A stretch of DNA of 7,080 nt from Lentisphaeria bacterium (lineage in GTDB: Bacteria; Verrucomicrobiota; Lentisphaeria; Victivallales; UBA1829): assembly GCA_003526375.1 (NCBI GenBank), contig DPDG01000115.1, positions 1 to 7,080 on the forward strand. The letters are read 5' to 3'. The number at the start of each line of letters is the position of its first letter. The stretch's first letter is position 1. The position numbers and the translations under genes were made by a program. The notes below the pieces were generated by a model that saw only the letters and a program-made list of their open reading frames with translations, was not told where the DNA came from and made no database searches. Positions 5,945-7,080 of this stretch are shown in pieces.

Positions 5945-6649
5945 ATGCGTTATTATTTTGTTGATCAGATTGAAAGAAAGATTCTTGAATTACTCTTAAT
6001 TGAACTATTGGAATATTGTAAAACTTTTTCGCTCATTTGGAGGAATGAGTTTTATGATCGTTCTTATAAAAAATATCATGATGAATTCATTGCAAATCTG
6101 GAAAAGTTTATTATAAAGCAGGAGAAAGTTTTTTCTTGGCCGGGGACACGAATTACCGGGATTCCTGCTACACGGTATACATTTGACTTCTCAGAAGACA
6201 CCTTAAATGTCTTATTAAAATATCTTTCAATTTATTCCTGTTGGGGTTTTGAAGACTTTTCTCTGCAAGATCAAAACGATATTCCAGTTCTTACAACCAT
6301 TTCACATGAGCATATAGCTTTTTTGGATATAGAAGATTCTATCTATCAAAATTTGATTAAAGATATCCCTTTACTAAAAGATTTTTTAGTAAAATCTGAA
6401 ACCTATACTCCATCTTATGCTGTAGTCCGTATCAATAACGATATAGATTGTACTTCTTACAGTCATCCAATTGGGATTATTAAGTTTTTCGATACCGAGG
6501 AAATGGCAGACGCTTTTTGTGAAACACTAGAGGAATTGAAAAGTTCAGAATGTTTTTATATGGTTGTCCCTTTTCTCGGAGAACTTCCCAAAATACATCA
6601 TACAACAAGTAGAGCTGAAAGTAACAAGAAAGACTGTTTTCTTGCGTGA
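5945..6649 (+). CDS. hypothetical protein, AT-rich orphan (234 aa)
   Basis: I do not recognise this family. The 234-residue product has no signal peptide or membrane segment and should be cytoplasmic. It is mostly acidic, rich in Ile, Phe, Tyr, Asp and Glu. It begins with an amphipathic helical segment (about 8-34), and an aromatic central part includes SWPGTRITG, YSCWGFEDFSL and ISHEHIAFLDIED. A YAVVRINND-type strand and a helix with DTEEMADAFCETLEELK follow. The size, acidity and isolated accessory setting resemble immunity proteins of polymorphic toxins, but no toxin gene is visible, so this is only a guess. AT-rich codon use contrasts sharply with the genes at 504-4992. There is no good ribosome binding site; GGGA lies 11 nt before the ATG. 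The frame stays open upstream to the transposase TAA at 5917, so the original 5' end may have been replaced by the IS. Confidence 0.75.
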   Translation: MRYYFVDQIERKILELLLIELLEYCKTFSLIWRNEFYDRSYKKYHDEFIANLEKFIIKQEKVFSWPGTRITGIPATRYTFDFSEDTLNVLLKYLSIYSCWGFEDFSLQDQNDIPVLTTISHEHIAFLDIEDSIYQNLIKDIPLLKDFLVKSETYTPSYAVVRINNDIDCTSYSHPIGIIKFFDTEEMADAFCETLEELKSSECFYMVVPFLGELPKIHHTTSRAESNKKDCFLA

Positions 6650-6670
6650 TTCTGATTCTGAAAATGATTT

Positions 6671-6677
6671 GAGGTGG
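6671..6677 (+). promoter_or_regulatory. ribosome binding site for 23-codon ORF
   Basis: GAGGTGG (6671-6677) lies 6 nt before the ATG at 6684. It is the only good Shine-Dalgarno match in the AT-rich right part of the window, and it is the main reason to take the short reading frame behind it seriously. Confidence 0.5.
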
Positions 6678-6683
6678 AAAGCC

Positions 6684-6755
6684 ATGAAGAATAAAATCTT
6701 AATTGTAATACCCCCGTTTATCAAGGGCGGCATTATAACAGTTTTATGGATATGA
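6684..6755 (+). CDS. possible short peptide, 23 aa, upstream of small membrane protein
   Basis: The frame starts with MKNKILIVIPPFIKGG, is hydrophobic and ends in VLWI-stop. It follows the ribosome binding site GAGGTGG at 6671-6677. Its TGA (6753-6755) overlaps the ATG at 6752 as ATGA, a classical translational-coupling arrangement with the next frame. It may be a leader peptide that delivers ribosomes to the next gene, a small hydrophobic peptide in its own right, or the remnant of a longer gene: the frame extends open upstream to an ATG at 6564 that overlaps the orphan gene. No family is recognised. Confidence 0.4.
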   Translation: MKNKILIVIPPFIKGGIITVLWI

Positions 6756-6925
6756 TTATTTTTTACTTATTTATTAGTTCCATCGTCTTGATATATTACC
6801 TATACTTATGGAGGGTGCACTGTCGGGTAAAAGAGTATTACTGGACGAATTTACCTGATGAACTGAAAACATATGTCAATTATGTCGGGCATCGTTACGT
6901 TTTTTTTATTACAGAAATTCCATAG
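6752..6925 (+). CDS. small single-helix membrane protein (57 aa), coupled start
   Basis: From the ATG at 6752, overlapping the preceding TGA as ATGA, the frame encodes a hydrophobic segment at residues 1-20 (rich in Ile, Phe, Tyr and Leu). A basic stretch follows (WRVHCRVKEYYW), then a soluble part with NLPDELKTYVNYVGHRYVFF. It ends at TAG 6923-6925. An ATG two codons earlier (6746) is in frame and could also be used. No ribosome binding site lies before either, which favours coupling to the 23-codon frame. The same frame continues without stops after the TAG to the window end, so the gene may be longer and interrupted. Its function is unknown. Confidence 0.45.
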   Translation: MIIFYLFISSIVLIYYLYLWRVHCRVKEYYWTNLPDELKTYVNYVGHRYVFFITEIP

Positions 6926-7080
6926 GGTAAAGAAGAAGAAAAGTTTCAAGAAAAAAGAAATAAAATCTTAATTGATTTTGATTCTGAAAAAGGACATGCA
7001 TTCATCAAGGCAGAAAGAAATTTATCGAAATGTGAGTGGCTGTTTCTTTTATTATTATTTTGGGTCTTCACGGGAATTTG
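6926..7080 (+). other. open frame continuing past TAG; possible downstream half of interrupted membrane protein, cut by window end
   Basis: In the same frame as the preceding small membrane protein, 51 codons after the TAG are open to the window edge. They encode a strongly charged stretch (GKEEEKFQEKRNK), a DFDSEKGHAFIKAERN segment and a second hydrophobic stretch (WLFLLLLFWVF) at the very end. No ATG, GTG or TTG start with a ribosome binding site is seen after the TAG. This looks like the continuation of one two-helix protein, not a new gene. The true 3' end is outside the window. Confidence 0.4.

Noticed and set aside
6625..6646. Hairpin aagaaa/tttctt at the end of the orphan gene
   Set aside because: A 6-bp A/T-rich stem inside the coding end is expected by chance in this composition.

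Overview
The window joins two very different pieces of DNA. Positions about 500-5000 are GC-rich and hold five well-recognised housekeeping genes, all on the minus strand. Positions about 5270-7080 are visibly AT-rich and plus-strand: a decayed IS5-type transposase, then small genes I cannot assign to any family. The organism is a bacterium that uses the MEP isoprenoid pathway, and its YbdG-type channel suggests a Gram-negative. No phylogenetic marker is present. A PVC-type bacterium such as Lentisphaerota/Victivallales is only an impression from the gene set and short repeats, held with low confidence.

Left edge (1-503): no convincing gene. It holds short 8-bp tandem arrays in opposite orientations at its two ends (1-24 and 433-504), a perfect 17-bp inverted repeat (51-101), a 9-bp hairpin with a 3-nt loop (142-162) and smaller hairpins nearby. 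The right array touches the stop codon of the cyclophilin gene.

Core (504-3552, minus strand): in transcription order eda (KDPG/KHG aldolase), a Gfo/Idh/MocA oxidoreductase, ispE (CDP-ME kinase) and a cytoplasmic cyclophilin. Gaps are only 30, 15 and 16 nt, so they probably form one operon, read from a sigma70-like promoter at 3598-3626. The products do not form one pathway. They cover sugar-acid cleavage, NAD(P)-dependent sugar oxidation, isoprenoid precursor synthesis and protein folding. Upstream, 3694-4992 encodes a YbdG/MscS-type mechanosensitive channel as a separate unit.

Boundary (4993-5944): a doubtful small membrane ORF (5058-5267, minus), then an IS5-family remnant (about 5334-5939). 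The remnant has imperfect terminal inverted repeats, a good promoter placed so that the transposase message would be leaderless, and three inactivating lesions: an internal deletion, an in-frame TGA and a frameshift in an A tract.

Right edge (5945-7080, plus strand): a 234-codon orphan gene of unknown function, a possible 23-codon peptide with a good ribosome binding site, and a small membrane protein reached through an ATGA overlap. The frame of that last gene carries a single in-frame TAG and is otherwise open to the window end. This is the least explained part of the window. The strand switch, composition shift and IS remnant suggest horizontally acquired, partly decaying accessory DNA.
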